NCBI GenBank assembly: GCA_018268715.1
Contig: JAFDVZ010000004.1
Span: forward strand, 62,001 to 126,000
DNA length: 64,000 bases
DNA from: Acidobacteriota bacterium
GTDB taxonomy: Bacteria; Acidobacteriota; Terriglobia; Bryobacterales; Bryobacteraceae
Direction: 5' to 3'
Part shown: positions 23,534 to 32,647 of the stretch, piece by piece
How the letters are laid out: the number at the start of each line of letters is the position of its first letter
Numbering within the stretch: the first letter of the stretch is position 1
Notes under the pieces: generated by a model
The model's input: only the letters and a program-made list of their open reading frames with translations
Database searches by the model: none
Told to the model about the DNA's origin: nothing
Program-made: the position numbers and the translations under genes

Positions 23534-26134
23534 ATGGCCGATCACGCCCCGCTTAGCGAAGATCGCATCGCTTACCTGGAAGGACTGGTTTCCCAGGCCC
23601 GCACCGCAGCCGCGGTATTCAGCCAATATACGCAAGACGACGTCGACCGCATCGTAAAACCGATGGTCCTGGCCGGACTCGAACAGGCGCAATACCTGGC
23701 GAGCCTGGCCATCGAGGAGACGCGCCTGGGAGTGCTGGAGGACAAAGCCATCAAAAATATGGTGGCCACCGAGTTTGTTTACAACTATGTGAAAGACAAA
23801 CGCACGGTGGGCGTCATCAACGAGTTTCCCGAGCGCGGCATCCTGGAGATCGCCGAGCCGATCGGCGTGATCTTTTCCGTGCTGCCGGTGACCAATCCGA
23901 CCTCGACGGCGCTGTTTAAGTGCATCATGGCGATCAAGACGCGCAACACGGCGATTTTCGGGCCGCATCCGAGAGCCGCCAAGTGCTGCGCCGAGGCCGT
24001 ACGGATTATGTACGAGACGGCGGTGAAGAATGGCGCGCCGGAGGGCGTGTTCACGTGTCTCGATACGCCGACGATCGAGGACAACCGCTACCTGATGCAT
24101 CACAAGGACGTCCGGCTGATCGATGCGACGGGCGGACCGGGAGCGGTGAAGGCCGCCTATAGTTCGGGCAAGCCGGCGATGGGCGTGGGCGCGGGCAATA
24201 CTCCGGTTTACCTGGAGAAATCGGCGGATGTCGACATGGCGGTGGTGGATATCATCACGTCGAAGACGTTCGATAACGGCACGATTTGCGCTTCCGAGCA
24301 GACGGTGGTGATCGACGACGGGATTTACGACGCCACGCTCGAGAAGTTCGCCGAATTGGGCGCGCATATCTGCAATCCGGAAGAGGCGGCGATCCTGAGT
24401 CAGACGGTGATCGACCCGGAGACCGGGTTCATGCGGCCGATCGCGGTGGGGCAGGCGGCGGCGACCATCGCGCAGTACATCGGGCTGAAGGTGAAGCCCG
24501 GGACGAAGCTGCTCATCGCGCCGATTGCCGGGGTTGGGCGGGGGCACCCGCTGTCGGTGGAGAAGCTGTTTCCGGTGCTGGCGGTGTATCGCGCCAGGAG
24601 CCGTGAAGAGGCCTTTAAGACGTGCGTCGATGTGAATCACCTGGGCGGGATCGGACATACCGCGGTGGTGTTTTCATCGAACGAAGAGGTGATCCGGAAG
24701 TTCGGCGAGGTGATGAACGCGGGCCGGATCATCGTGAATTCGCCGGGCTCGATCGGCGCGCTGGGCGGCGTTTATAACGACATGGTTCCGACGTTTTCCT
24801 TCGGCTGCGGCACCGGCGGCGGCAACAGCACGATGGACAACGTCAACATCTACCACTACCTGAACGTCAAGCGGGTGGCCAGGAGGACGCAGGCGCATAT
24901 GTGGTTCCGCGTTCCGAACCAGATTTACTTCAACATGAACGCGATCGAGAACATACGGCAGTTCCCGTCGCGCTCCACCATGATCATTACGAATCCGCCG
25001 CTCGAACGGTTGGGGCATGTGGATACGGTGCGGCGCTACCTGCCGCCGGACACCGCCGTGCACGTGCTGGTGATTCCGGACGCCGAGCCCGAAGCCAAGG
25101 TGGTGCGGGAGGGCGTGGAGGCGCTGAACGCTTATAAGGTGGACCAGATTATCGCGCTCGGCGGCGGCAGCGTGATCGACGCGGCGAAGATCATGAAGTT
25201 GCAGTATGAGGCTCCGTCGGCCGATTTGGAGGAGTTGGCGGCGCCGTTCCTCGATATCCGCAAGCGTGTGGTGCAGTATCCGACCGAGAAAGTCCACCAT
25301 GCTCGGCTGATCGCGGCGGCCACCACCAGCGGCACGGGCAGCGAGGTGACCCCGTTCGCGGTGCTGATCGATAAAGAAGCCGGGCGGAAGATCACGCTGG
25401 CCGATTACTCGCTGACACCCGATGTCGCGATCGTGGATCCGCAGTTCGTGATGACCATGCCCAAGGGGCTGACGGCCGATACCGGGATCGATTGCCTGGT
25501 GCATGCGCTCGAGGCGGGGGTTTCGATTCACTCCTCGCCGTACACCGAGGCCAATGCGATGCAGGCGATCCGGCTGACGTTCCGCTATCTGCCGACTGCT
25601 TACGCGCAGCCGGATAACGTGGAGGCCCGGAGCATGATGCATAACGCGGCCTGCATTGCGGCGCTGGCGTTTTCAAACGCTTCGGTGGGTGTGAATCACG
25701 CGCTGGCGCATGCCTTCGGGGCTCGGTTCGGCGTGCCGCACGGGCGCGCCAATGCGCTGATGCTGCCGCATGTGATCGCCTACAACGCCTCCGTGCCGTC
25801 GAAGTTCATGCCGTCGCCGAATCAGCGGGCTTATGTGGCGCATAAGAAGTACGCGCTGATCGCGGACCTGCTGGGGCTGGGCGGCGAGACGGTGGAAGAG
25901 AAGGTGAATCACCTGATCGCGGCGGTGGAGGCGCTGCTGGACCGATTGGATGTGCCGCGGTCGATCGCCGATTTGGGGATTGCGCGGGAGGAGTTTCAAC
26001 AGGCGCTGCCGGGGTTGGCGAAGGTGGCGTTCGATGATCCGTCGTGGCGTTCGAATCCGCGGATGCCGCTGGCGACGGAGTTGGTGGAGTTGTTTGAACG
26101 CGCCTGGCATGGACGGCGCGCGGGAGGTCAATGA
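23534..26134 (+). CDS. adhE: Bifunctional acetaldehyde-CoA/alcohol dehydrogenase
   Basis: The 866-residue length and two-domain plan are those of AdhE. The N-terminal aldehyde dehydrogenase reduces acetyl-CoA to acetaldehyde; its catalytic cysteine is Cys252 in GTICASEQ. A linker near 430-450 leads to the iron-dependent alcohol dehydrogenase with ALGGGSVIDAAKIMK, TTSGTGSEVTPFAV, and iron ligands around DTGIDCLVHALEA, GVNHALAHAFGARFGVPHGRANA. It converts acetyl-CoA to ethanol with two NADH and is known to form spirosome filaments. A ribosome-binding site GGCAGGAG precedes ATG 23534. The gene indicates fermentative capacity, unexpected for strictly aerobic relatives. Confidence 0.96.
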   Translation: MADHAPLSEDRIAYLEGLVSQARTAAAVFSQYTQDDVDRIVKPMVLAGLEQAQYLASLAIEETRLGVLEDKAIKNMVATEFVYNYVKDKRTVGVINEFPERGILEIAEPIGVIFSVLPVTNPTSTALFKCIMAIKTRNTAIFGPHPRAAKCCAEAVRIMYETAVKNGAPEGVFTCLDTPTIEDNRYLMHHKDVRLIDATGGPGAVKAAYSSGKPAMGVGAGNTPVYLEKSADVDMAVVDIITSKTFDNGTICASEQTVVIDDGIYDATLEKFAELGAHICNPEEAAILSQTVIDPETGFMRPIAVGQAAATIAQYIGLKVKPGTKLLIAPIAGVGRGHPLSVEKLFPVLAVYRARSREEAFKTCVDVNHLGGIGHTAVVFSSNEEVIRKFGEVMNAGRIIVNSPGSIGALGGVYNDMVPTFSFGCGTGGGNSTMDNVNIYHYLNVKRVARRTQAHMWFRVPNQIYFNMNAIENIRQFPSRSTMIITNPPLERLGHVDTVRRYLPPDTAVHVLVIPDAEPEAKVVREGVEALNAYKVDQIIALGGGSVIDAAKIMKLQYEAPSADLEELAAPFLDIRKRVVQYPTEKVHHARLIAAATTSGTGSEVTPFAVLIDKEAGRKITLADYSLTPDVAIVDPQFVMTMPKGLTADTGIDCLVHALEAGVSIHSSPYTEANAMQAIRLTFRYLPTAYAQPDNVEARSMMHNAACIAALAFSNASVGVNHALAHAFGARFGVPHGRANALMLPHVIAYNASVPSKFMPSPNQRAYVAHKKYALIADLLGLGGETVEEKVNHLIAAVEALLDRLDVPRSIADLGIAREEFQQALPGLAKVAFDDPSWRSNPRMPLATELVELFERAWHGRRAGGQ

Positions 26135-26409
26135 TGCCGGTGGATTCTGTGTGGCCGATTGCCGGAGCGGAGGGAGTGGCTCGGGCGTTTGAGGACGCGG
26201 CGGGACGGTTGGAGACGGTGGACGGGGAGTTGACGTTCGACCTTTCTGGCGTCCGGAAGGTGGATGTGGCGGGCCTGCGGGCCATGTCGGCGCTGGCTGC
26301 GAAGGCGGCCGATGGCAAGGTGAAGATCGCGCTGAAGGGCGTCAATGTGGACGTTTATAAGGCGCTCAAGCTGGTGGGGCTGACCACCGCGTTTCTGTTT
26401 CCGGTTTAG
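26131..26409 (+). CDS. STAS-domain protein
   Basis: The 92-residue protein is a single STAS domain: a first strand, GELTFDLSGVRKVDVAGLRAM carrying the region where anti-sigma antagonists are phosphorylated, and the C-terminal helix and strand. The usual phosphorylatable serine (DSxG) is replaced here by DVAG, so regulation by phosphorylation is unlikely; MlaB-like or scaffold roles fit better. It overlaps the adhE stop (ATGATG; the start could be 26131 or 26134) and is followed by an intrinsic terminator, so it is the last gene of the adhE unit. Confidence 0.8.
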   Translation: MMPVDSVWPIAGAEGVARAFEDAAGRLETVDGELTFDLSGVRKVDVAGLRAMSALAAKAADGKVKIALKGVNVDVYKALKLVGLTTAFLFPV

Positions 26410-26427
26410 TTTAGGGATTGGCGAAAG

Positions 26428-26456
26428 GCCCTGGTCGGATTGACCGGGGCTTTTTT
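26428..26456 (+). terminator. Intrinsic terminator after adhE-STAS
   Basis: Stem GCCCTGGTC (26428-26436) and GACCGGGGC (26442-26450) with one G-U pair, a 5-base loop and six Ts (26451-26456). Its right arm contains the -35 box of the next promoter. Confidence 0.85.
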
Positions 26457-26468
26457 CCGCCCTATTAT
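26440..26468 (+). promoter_or_regulatory. Predicted padR promoter embedded in the terminator
   Basis: TTGACC (26440-26445), a 17-bp spacer, and TATTAT (26463-26468). The start point should be near 26474-26477, that is, on the GTG start codon at 26475. The -35 box lies inside the terminator hairpin of the preceding unit, so readthrough and initiation may interfere. Confidence 0.65.
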
Positions 26469-26474
26469 ATAGGA

Positions 26475-26828
26475 GTGCCACATATCGCAGCTCCATCGAT
26501 TGATCCGGAATGGAAGAAGGGCAGCGCGGAGCTGCTCATCCTGTCGCTGGTGGAGGGCGCGCCGCGGCATGGCTATGAGATCAGCAAGCTGATTGAGCAA
26601 CGCTCGCAGGGGGCGCTGCGGTTTCATGCGGCGTCGCTGTATCCGCTGCTGTACCGGCTGGAGAAGCGGGGCTGGATCAAGGGACTGTGGGTGGAGAAGG
26701 CCGGCGAACGGCGGCGGCGCTTCTATCGGCTGACGGCGGAGGGGGCGAAGGTGCTCGCCACGCAACGCGATGGGTGGGCGGCGTTCGTGCGCGCGATGAA
26801 CCTGATTACGGGGGCGGAACATGCCTGA
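26475..26828 (+). CDS. PadR-family transcriptional regulator
   Basis: The 117-residue protein has the PadR winged helix (KGSAELLILSLVEGAPRHGY, then FHAASLYPLLYRLEKRGWIKG and RRRRFYRLTAEG). In Acidobacteria such genes usually precede ADOP permeases, as here, with an 8-bp overlap. GTG 26475 is chosen because the longer frame to 26418 runs back through the terminator and promoter. AGGAG immediately precedes the GTG, too close to serve as a normal ribosome-binding site, which supports a leaderless start. It probably represses this operon; the effector is unknown. Confidence 0.88.
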   Translation: MPHIAAPSIDPEWKKGSAELLILSLVEGAPRHGYEISKLIEQRSQGALRFHAASLYPLLYRLEKRGWIKGLWVEKAGERRRRFYRLTAEGAKVLATQRDGWAAFVRAMNLITGAEHA

Positions 26829-29529
26829 CTGGAATGAACTGGTGCGGCGGCGGCTGGCGGGCTTGAATCGGGCGTTCGAGCGGGATGAGCAGATTGTCGA
26901 GGAACTGGCTCAGCACGCCGAGGATCGGTTCCGCGAGTTGTGCGCGGGCGGGGTCGCCGAGGGTGACGCGCAACGGATGGCGCTGGATGAGACGACCGAC
27001 GGCGCGGCGCTGGGGCGGGAGTTGCGGGCGGTGGAGTCCCCTGCCCCGCCGGAGCGGAGTTCGTGGCGGTGGCGGCCGCTTCAGGATGTCCGCTATGGGC
27101 TGCGGACATTGGGTAAGGCGCAGAGTTTGACGGCGGTGATCGTGGCCGTGCTGGCGCTGGGGATCGGCGCGAACGCCGCGATGTTTTCCGTGCTGGACGC
27201 GATGTTCCTGCGGCCGCTCAGGTATCCGGAGCCGGAGCGGCTGGTGCGGGTCGTTGAGACTCCGCCGTCGGGGGGCGATATGCCGGTCGCGTATCCGGAC
27301 TTTCTCGATTGGGCGGCGGGGAGCCGGTCGTTCGCGTCGATGGGTATTCGCGGATCGCAACCGCAGGCTTTGCGTGGGCCGGAGGGTTCCGAACGGGTGC
27401 GCGTCGCGTATGTGTCGGCGGGATATCACGAGACTCTGGGTGTCGCGCCGGAGATGGGACGGGGGATTTCGGCCGATGACGATCGCGCTGGGGCTCCGCC
27501 GATGGCCGTGCTGTCGCACACATTCTGGATGTCGCATTTCGGCGGCGATCGGGGTGTGATCGGGAGGACGGTGACCGTCGACGACCAGGCGTTGACGATC
27601 GCCGGGGTGATGAGCGCGTATTCGCTCGAGCAAGGCGCTGACTTGTTCGTCCCGATTACTTCGGGCGGCGATAAGTGGGGCTATAACATGCGCGAGAACC
27701 ACAGCGGGACTGGCGTGGTGGCCCGGCTGCGGGCGGGCGCGAGCGTCGAGGAAGCCCGGACGGAGATGAAGCTGATCGCGGGGCGGTTGGCGAAGGCTTA
27801 TCCGGGGTCGAATGGCGGCGTGGGCGCCGATGTCATCCCGCTGCGCGATTACCTCGGCGGCGAGATGCGGCAATCGGCGGTGCTGATGGCGGGCGCGGTG
27901 GCGCTGCTGCTGGCGATCGCCTGCGCGAATGTGGCGGGGCTGCTGATTGCGCGGGCGGCGACGCGGCAGAGGGAGATGGCGATTCGCATCGCAATGGGCG
28001 CGAGCCGTCCGCAACTGGTGCTGCAACTGTTGACCGAAAGCCTGCTGCTGGCGCTGGGCGGCGCGGCGCTGGGCCTGGGCGCGGCTTGGGCTGGCATTGC
28101 GGCGTTGCCGCGGTTCTTTCCGGCGGTGGTCAGCCTGGGCGGGATTGGGCTGGATTGGCGCGTGACGGCGTTTTCGGTGTTGGCGGCGGGGCTTACGGCG
28201 GTGGCCTTCGGGTTGGCGCCGGCGCTGCAGTTCACCAGGCCGGATATCGTGGACGCGATCAAGGCGGGCGGGCGCGGGTCGCGGGCGAGCGTGATGCGGC
28301 AGGGGACTCGGCGAGCGCTGGTGGTTGGACAGGTGGCGCTGGCGGCGATGCTGGTGACGGGCGCTGGCTTGCTGATGCGGAGTCTCATTCTGGCTCGCGG
28401 GACGTCGACGGGGTTCGATCCTTCGCGTGTGGCGGCGGCGCAGATTGTGGCTCCCGACCGCAAGGACGCCGACCTGGCGAACAACTTGAAGCTGATTCGC
28501 GATGTGATCGAACGAATGTCCGCTGTTCCGGGAGTGGAAGCGGCGGGCGCGGTGGACAATCTGCCGTTCGATAATCCTGACTCGTTTGGCAATTTCTATC
28601 GGGACGACCGGCCGGCGCCGGCGCCCGACCAGTTGCCGAGCGCGGCCAAGGCGACGGCTACTGCAGGTTATTTCCGAGTTATGGGGATCCCGCTGATCAA
28701 AGGCCGGTTTTTCGAGGAATCGGACGGGCGGATGCCTCCGGTGAAGCGGGATATTCCGTCGGTGCTTGCATATCTGCGGTCGGTGGAGTTAGTCGCGGTA
28801 ATCAATGAGACGATGGCGCGGCGTTACTGGCCGGGTGAGGATCCGTTGGGCAAGACGTTCCGCTTCGGGCCTCCGTCGTTGCAGGGGCCACGAGTGCGGA
28901 TCATCGGCGTGGCGGGCGATGCGCGGCAGTTTGGCCTGGATCGGCCGGCCGAGCCGCAGTACTTCTTCTTCGCGAATCAGTTTCCGCAACTGGATGTGAG
29001 ACTGGTGGTGAAGACGTCCCGGGAGACGCCGGGGCTGGCGGGGTTGATTCGACGGGCGGTGGCGGAGGCGCAGCCGGCCGCCGTGGTGACGTCCGTCCAG
29101 CCGATGGACGCGTTGATCGGAAAGACGCTGGGCCGGCGGCGGAATCAGTTGGGGATGCTGGGGCTGTTTTCGGGGATCGCGCTGCTGTTGGCCGCCCTGG
29201 GGCTGTATGCGACGATGGCGTTCATCGTGGCGCAACGCACGCAGGAGATCGGCGTGCGGATGGCGCTGGGGGCCGCCGCGTCCCAAGTGCGCCTGATGGT
29301 GGTGCGGGAGGCCGCGGCGATGGCGGGGATCGGGTTGGCGATCGGCCTGGCGGCCGCGTGGGCGGCGAAACGGGCGATCGCGAGTATGTTGTACGGAGTG
29401 ACCGGCGCGGACCTGCTGACTTACGCAGGCGCCGCGCTGGTGTTGTTGCTGGCGATGTTAGCGGCCAGCTATGCGCCGGCCAGGCGAGCCAGCCGCGTGG
29501 ACCCGATGGTCGCGCTGCGGCTGGAGTGA
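26821..29529 (+). CDS. ADOP-family orphan permease (MacB/FtsX type)
   Basis: The 902-residue protein is a full-length ADOP. It has a cytoplasmic N-terminal extension (about 1-90) ending in LQDVRYGLRTLGKAQS, a first helix with LALGIGANAAMFSVLDA, a MacB periplasmic domain, an FtsX unit (about 360-475) with ANVAGLLIARAATRQREMAI, a second half with its own periplasmic domain, and a last FtsX unit ending ARRASRVDPMVALRLE. There is no ATPase gene nearby, as usual for the family. It overlaps the padR-type regulator by 8 bp. The second ADOP (7102) lacks the cytoplasmic extension. Confidence 0.9.
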   Translation: MPDWNELVRRRLAGLNRAFERDEQIVEELAQHAEDRFRELCAGGVAEGDAQRMALDETTDGAALGRELRAVESPAPPERSSWRWRPLQDVRYGLRTLGKAQSLTAVIVAVLALGIGANAAMFSVLDAMFLRPLRYPEPERLVRVVETPPSGGDMPVAYPDFLDWAAGSRSFASMGIRGSQPQALRGPEGSERVRVAYVSAGYHETLGVAPEMGRGISADDDRAGAPPMAVLSHTFWMSHFGGDRGVIGRTVTVDDQALTIAGVMSAYSLEQGADLFVPITSGGDKWGYNMRENHSGTGVVARLRAGASVEEARTEMKLIAGRLAKAYPGSNGGVGADVIPLRDYLGGEMRQSAVLMAGAVALLLAIACANVAGLLIARAATRQREMAIRIAMGASRPQLVLQLLTESLLLALGGAALGLGAAWAGIAALPRFFPAVVSLGGIGLDWRVTAFSVLAAGLTAVAFGLAPALQFTRPDIVDAIKAGGRGSRASVMRQGTRRALVVGQVALAAMLVTGAGLLMRSLILARGTSTGFDPSRVAAAQIVAPDRKDADLANNLKLIRDVIERMSAVPGVEAAGAVDNLPFDNPDSFGNFYRDDRPAPAPDQLPSAAKATATAGYFRVMGIPLIKGRFFEESDGRMPPVKRDIPSVLAYLRSVELVAVINETMARRYWPGEDPLGKTFRFGPPSLQGPRVRIIGVAGDARQFGLDRPAEPQYFFFANQFPQLDVRLVVKTSRETPGLAGLIRRAVAEAQPAAVVTSVQPMDALIGKTLGRRRNQLGMLGLFSGIALLLAALGLYATMAFIVAQRTQEIGVRMALGAAASQVRLMVVREAAAMAGIGLAIGLAAAWAAKRAIASMLYGVTGADLLTYAGAALVLLLAMLAASYAPARRASRVDPMVALRLE

Positions 29530-29530
29530 G

Positions 29531-30499
29531 TTACTGGTAGTAGTTCTTGGCCCAGGCGTGTTTGCGGAGAGTGGCCATGAGTTCGGCCGACAGCGGGCCG
29601 AGATCCGAGACGGCGCAGTTGCCTTCGACGTTGCGCACGCGGCGCATGCCGGGGATCACGGTGGTGACGGCCGGGTTCGACAGGCAGAAGCGCAGGGCGA
29701 TTTCGGCGAGGCTGCCGGGCGCGCCCTCGAGGTCCTTCTTTAGCGCGGTCACGCGTTCTACGACTTCACGCTTGCGGTCGCCACGGAAATACCAGCCTCG
29801 GAAATCGCCGCGTTCGAAGGTGGACGATTCGGTGATGGTTCCGGTGAGCGCGCCTTCGTCGAGCGGGACTCGGGCAAGCACGCCAACGCCGAGTTGGGCG
29901 GCGAGCGGGAGCAGGTTCTGTTCGGGCGACTGGTCGAAAACGTTGTAGATGACCTGAACGGAATCGATCAATCCTGTTTTGACGATTTCGAGGGCTGAGT
30001 CGGGTTGATGGTCGTTGATCGAAATGCCGACGGCCTGGACTTTGCCCGACACCTTGAGGTCCTCAAAGGCGCGGCGCCACTCGTCGCGGCCGATCCATTC
30101 GGGGTTCCAGACGTGTAGCTGCTGGAGGTCGATGGTCTCCAGACGGAGATTCTTGAGGCTGGTTTCCGTGCAACCGATGATGTAGTCGTAGGGGAACACC
30201 TGATCGATCGGGATGCCGGGTTTGGCGGGCCACTCGTGGTTCTTCGGGGGAACCTTGGTGGCGACGCGGACCTTGCGGGCCGAGGATCGCACGACTTGTC
30301 CCACCAGTTGTTCGCTGTGGCCGTCGCCATACGCGAGCGCGGTGTCGATGAAGTTCAGGCCGAGTTCGATGGCGCGCCGCAACGCCGTGATCGACTCGTC
30401 GTCGGCGCCGCCGAGCCATTGCTTTCCGCCGATGCCCCAGGCGCCGTATCCAATTTCGCTGATGTCCCAATTCTTGCGGCCGATTTTGCGATAACGCAT
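29531..30499 (-). CDS. Aldo/keto reductase
   Basis: The 322-residue protein has the aldo-keto reductase barrel. The catalytic Asp and Tyr are in GLNFIDTALAYGDGHSE, the Lys in VRVATKVPP and the His position in LQQLHVWN. C-terminal NADPH-binding VTTVIPGMRRVRNVEGN is typical. These enzymes reduce aldehydes, ketones or sugar derivatives. It has no leader. Its stop lies one base from the stop of the convergent permease gene. Confidence 0.9.
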   Translation of the reverse strand: MRYRKIGRKNWDISEIGYGAWGIGGKQWLGGADDESITALRRAIELGLNFIDTALAYGDGHSEQLVGQVVRSSARKVRVATKVPPKNHEWPAKPGIPIDQVFPYDYIIGCTETSLKNLRLETIDLQQLHVWNPEWIGRDEWRRAFEDLKVSGKVQAVGISINDHQPDSALEIVKTGLIDSVQVIYNVFDQSPEQNLLPLAAQLGVGVLARVPLDEGALTGTITESSTFERGDFRGWYFRGDRKREVVERVTALKKDLEGAPGSLAEIALRFCLSNPAVTTVIPGMRRVRNVEGNCAVSDLGPLSAELMATLRKHAWAKNYYQ

Positions 30500-30567
30500 G
30501 TCGACTTCATTATCGAACAGGAACCGCCGTCGAGCGCCGGTTCGTCTAATCTGGAAGAGGTGTGACC

Positions 30568-31392
30568 ATGCCGCGCGTTCTCATCCTGTTCGTGCTTGCC
30601 GCAGCCGCCGTGTTCGCCAACGTCCGCCTGTATCTGAAGGACGGGGATTACCAGGTTGTGCGGGAATACAAAGTCCTTGCCGATCGCGTGCGCTACTACA
30701 GCGTGGAGCGCGGCGATTGGGAGGAGATTCCGCTCGATCTGGTGGATTTAAAGAAGACCGAGTCCGAGGCCAAGCGGCGCGATGAGGCGCTGAAGGAGGA
30801 GGCCGCGGCGCTGGCGGTGGAGGAGAAGGCTGAGCGCGAGGCCGCCAAGGAAGTGTCGAAGGTTCCCGAGGAGCCGGGAGTGTACCTGGTGGACGGGAAT
30901 GCTCTGAAATCCATTCCGGCGGCGGAGTCGAAGTTCGTTGGGCAGACGAAGAAGCGCTCCATCCTGAAGGCCCTGTCGCCCGTGCCCATGGTGGCGGGCA
31001 AGGGGACGCTAGAGGTGGACGGCGAGCATTCGGCGAACGTGGTTTCGAGCAACCGGCCGGAGTTCTATATACGGCTTTCGACCGAAGAACGGTTCGGGAT
31101 CATCAAGCTGACCGACCACAAGGGCAATCGCGTGGTGGAGCAGCTGACGATTGTTCCGGTGACGAAAGAGATCGTGGAAGAGCAGGTGGAAGTGCAGGTG
31201 TTCCGGCGTCAGGTGGGCGATGGGCTGTACAAGATCTGGCCGATGAAGGATCTGGAAGAGGGCGAATACGCGGTGGTGGAGTATACGCCCGCTACCGACG
31301 GGAACCTGCATGTGCAGGTTTGGGATTTCGGGTATCGCGCGGCCGGCGCGCCGGCGCCCGCTCCCGCCGCCACGCCGCCCGCCAAACGGTGA
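30568..31392 (+). CDS. Secreted coiled-coil protein of unknown function
   Basis: The protein has about 274 residues from ATG 30568, which is 7 bases after GGAAGAGG; GTG 30562 is an alternative. A signal peptide (MPRVLILFVLAAAAVFA) is followed by NVRLYLKDGDYQVVREYKV, a charged coiled coil (about 60-97, rich in EEKAEREAAKEV), and a beta-rich C-terminal domain with KGNRVVEQLTIVPVTKE, ending in an Ala/Pro tail. I recognise no named family. A periplasmic or surface role is likely. It is divergent from the aldo/keto reductase gene and ends one base from the convergent esterase gene. Confidence 0.75.
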   Translation: MPRVLILFVLAAAAVFANVRLYLKDGDYQVVREYKVLADRVRYYSVERGDWEEIPLDLVDLKKTESEAKRRDEALKEEAAALAVEEKAEREAAKEVSKVPEEPGVYLVDGNALKSIPAAESKFVGQTKKRSILKALSPVPMVAGKGTLEVDGEHSANVVSSNRPEFYIRLSTEERFGIIKLTDHKGNRVVEQLTIVPVTKEIVEEQVEVQVFRRQVGDGLYKIWPMKDLEEGEYAVVEYTPATDGNLHVQVWDFGYRAAGAPAPAPAATPPAKR

Positions 31393-31393
31393 G

Positions 31394-32599
31394 TTACTTC
31401 TGTTTCAGGAAGCGATCGAACCAGGCGAAGGCGTCCGATTGCATCTCCCGGTCGAACTTGTGGCCACCTTCGTAGTAGATCGACTTGTAGCGGTCCGAAG
31501 CATTGGCGCGACGGAATGTTTCGGCGATCATGCGGTCGGCGCGCTCCATTTCGGGCATGGTGTAGAGCTGGTCCTGGCGGCAGTTGAGCACCATGGTGGC
31601 GGCCGGGGCGCGCAGGGCCAGGATTTCGGGGAAGTCGAGATCCTTGGGCAACAGCGGCACGTAGGTCATCCAGGTGTGCGTGAACGCCTTGTCGAGGAGG
31701 AATTCCCGCCAGGTGGTCATGAAGCCGACTGCGATGGCGACCTTGATGCGTTCGTCGAGACCGCCGAGGAAGACCGTGCGCATGCCGCCTCCGGACAGAC
31801 CGCCGCAGCCGAGCCGCGTGGGGTCGACGTCGGAACGGGCGGCGAGGACGTCGAGCGCGCGCTGGTCCTCGACGAGATAGACGCCGGGCCAGGTTGTGCC
31901 GGCTGAGATGAGGCTCTTTTCCATGATGTCCTCATGCTCGCGGGCGAAGCGGTTGTACTTAGCGACGCCTTCCTCGTCTTCCGGCGCGGGGTCGACGCCG
32001 CCCGCACGCAGACGCTCCGGCACATCGGCTACGCGGACGCGGCGGCTGGCGAAGGGGAACGTGTCGTGGACCAGGACGACGTAGCCGCGCTTCGCGATTT
32101 CGTTCGCCCAGCCGACGCCGCCGTAGTATTGCGCCTGGTGTTTCTGCTGGATGGTCCAGGGCTCCGCGCTCGTGCGGACGATCTTGCGCCAGCCGAGAAA
32201 TTTCATGCCGCCGTGATCGTGAAGGGCGAGGATGCCGGGGAGCCGGCCCTTTGCGCCTGAGGGTTTGAGCAGCACGGCCTCGGTCTTCGGCCCCATGGGG
32301 AGTTGCCAGGTGAGGAACTCGATGTCGAGGCCGTCGTAGGTGGTCCGACCGGTGACGGTGACCTTGGGGACGCCGCCCAGGTTTACTGGGGCGATGCGCT
32401 CGAGCGCACGGGCCTTGGCGACCTTGCGCCATTCTTCAACGCTTTTCCATTTGCCGGTGCGGAAGGAGAGGTTGGCGGGGCCGTCGCCGAGCACCGTATC
32501 GGCCAGCCAGGGGCCGTATGCGCCGATCTGGTTGATCCTTGGGGGCGTGCTCTGGGCGAGTAGGGTGAGGGGCAATAGCAGCAGCGGGCTGAGATTCAT
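31394..32599 (-). CDS. Secreted alpha/beta-hydrolase (acetyl-xylan-esterase-like)
   Basis: The 401-residue protein begins with a signal peptide (MNLSPLLLLPLTLLA). The alpha/beta-hydrolase core has LHDHGGMKFLGWRK, the nucleophile elbow GGLSGGGMRT (Ser) and the catalytic His in YEGGHKFDREMQSD near the C-terminus; the acid may be the Asp of NCRQDQLY. The plan matches the secreted dienelactone-hydrolase/acetyl-xylan-esterase-like proteins frequent in Acidobacteria and Planctomycetes. The substrate is likely a carbohydrate ester. It ends one base from the stop of the convergent gene. Confidence 0.82.
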   Translation of the reverse strand: MNLSPLLLLPLTLLAQSTPPRINQIGAYGPWLADTVLGDGPANLSFRTGKWKSVEEWRKVAKARALERIAPVNLGGVPKVTVTGRTTYDGLDIEFLTWQLPMGPKTEAVLLKPSGAKGRLPGILALHDHGGMKFLGWRKIVRTSAEPWTIQQKHQAQYYGGVGWANEIAKRGYVVLVHDTFPFASRRVRVADVPERLRAGGVDPAPEDEEGVAKYNRFAREHEDIMEKSLISAGTTWPGVYLVEDQRALDVLAARSDVDPTRLGCGGLSGGGMRTVFLGGLDERIKVAIAVGFMTTWREFLLDKAFTHTWMTYVPLLPKDLDFPEILALRAPAATMVLNCRQDQLYTMPEMERADRMIAETFRRANASDRYKSIYYEGGHKFDREMQSDAFAWFDRFLKQK

Positions 32600-32647
32600 G
32601 CCTCAATATTGCACCATACCGGCGACGGAGCCGGTTACTATCGATGC

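Noticed and set aside
26418..26474. Upstream extension of the PadR-type gene
   Set aside because: It would read through a terminator hairpin and promoter; residues resemble no PadR N-terminus.
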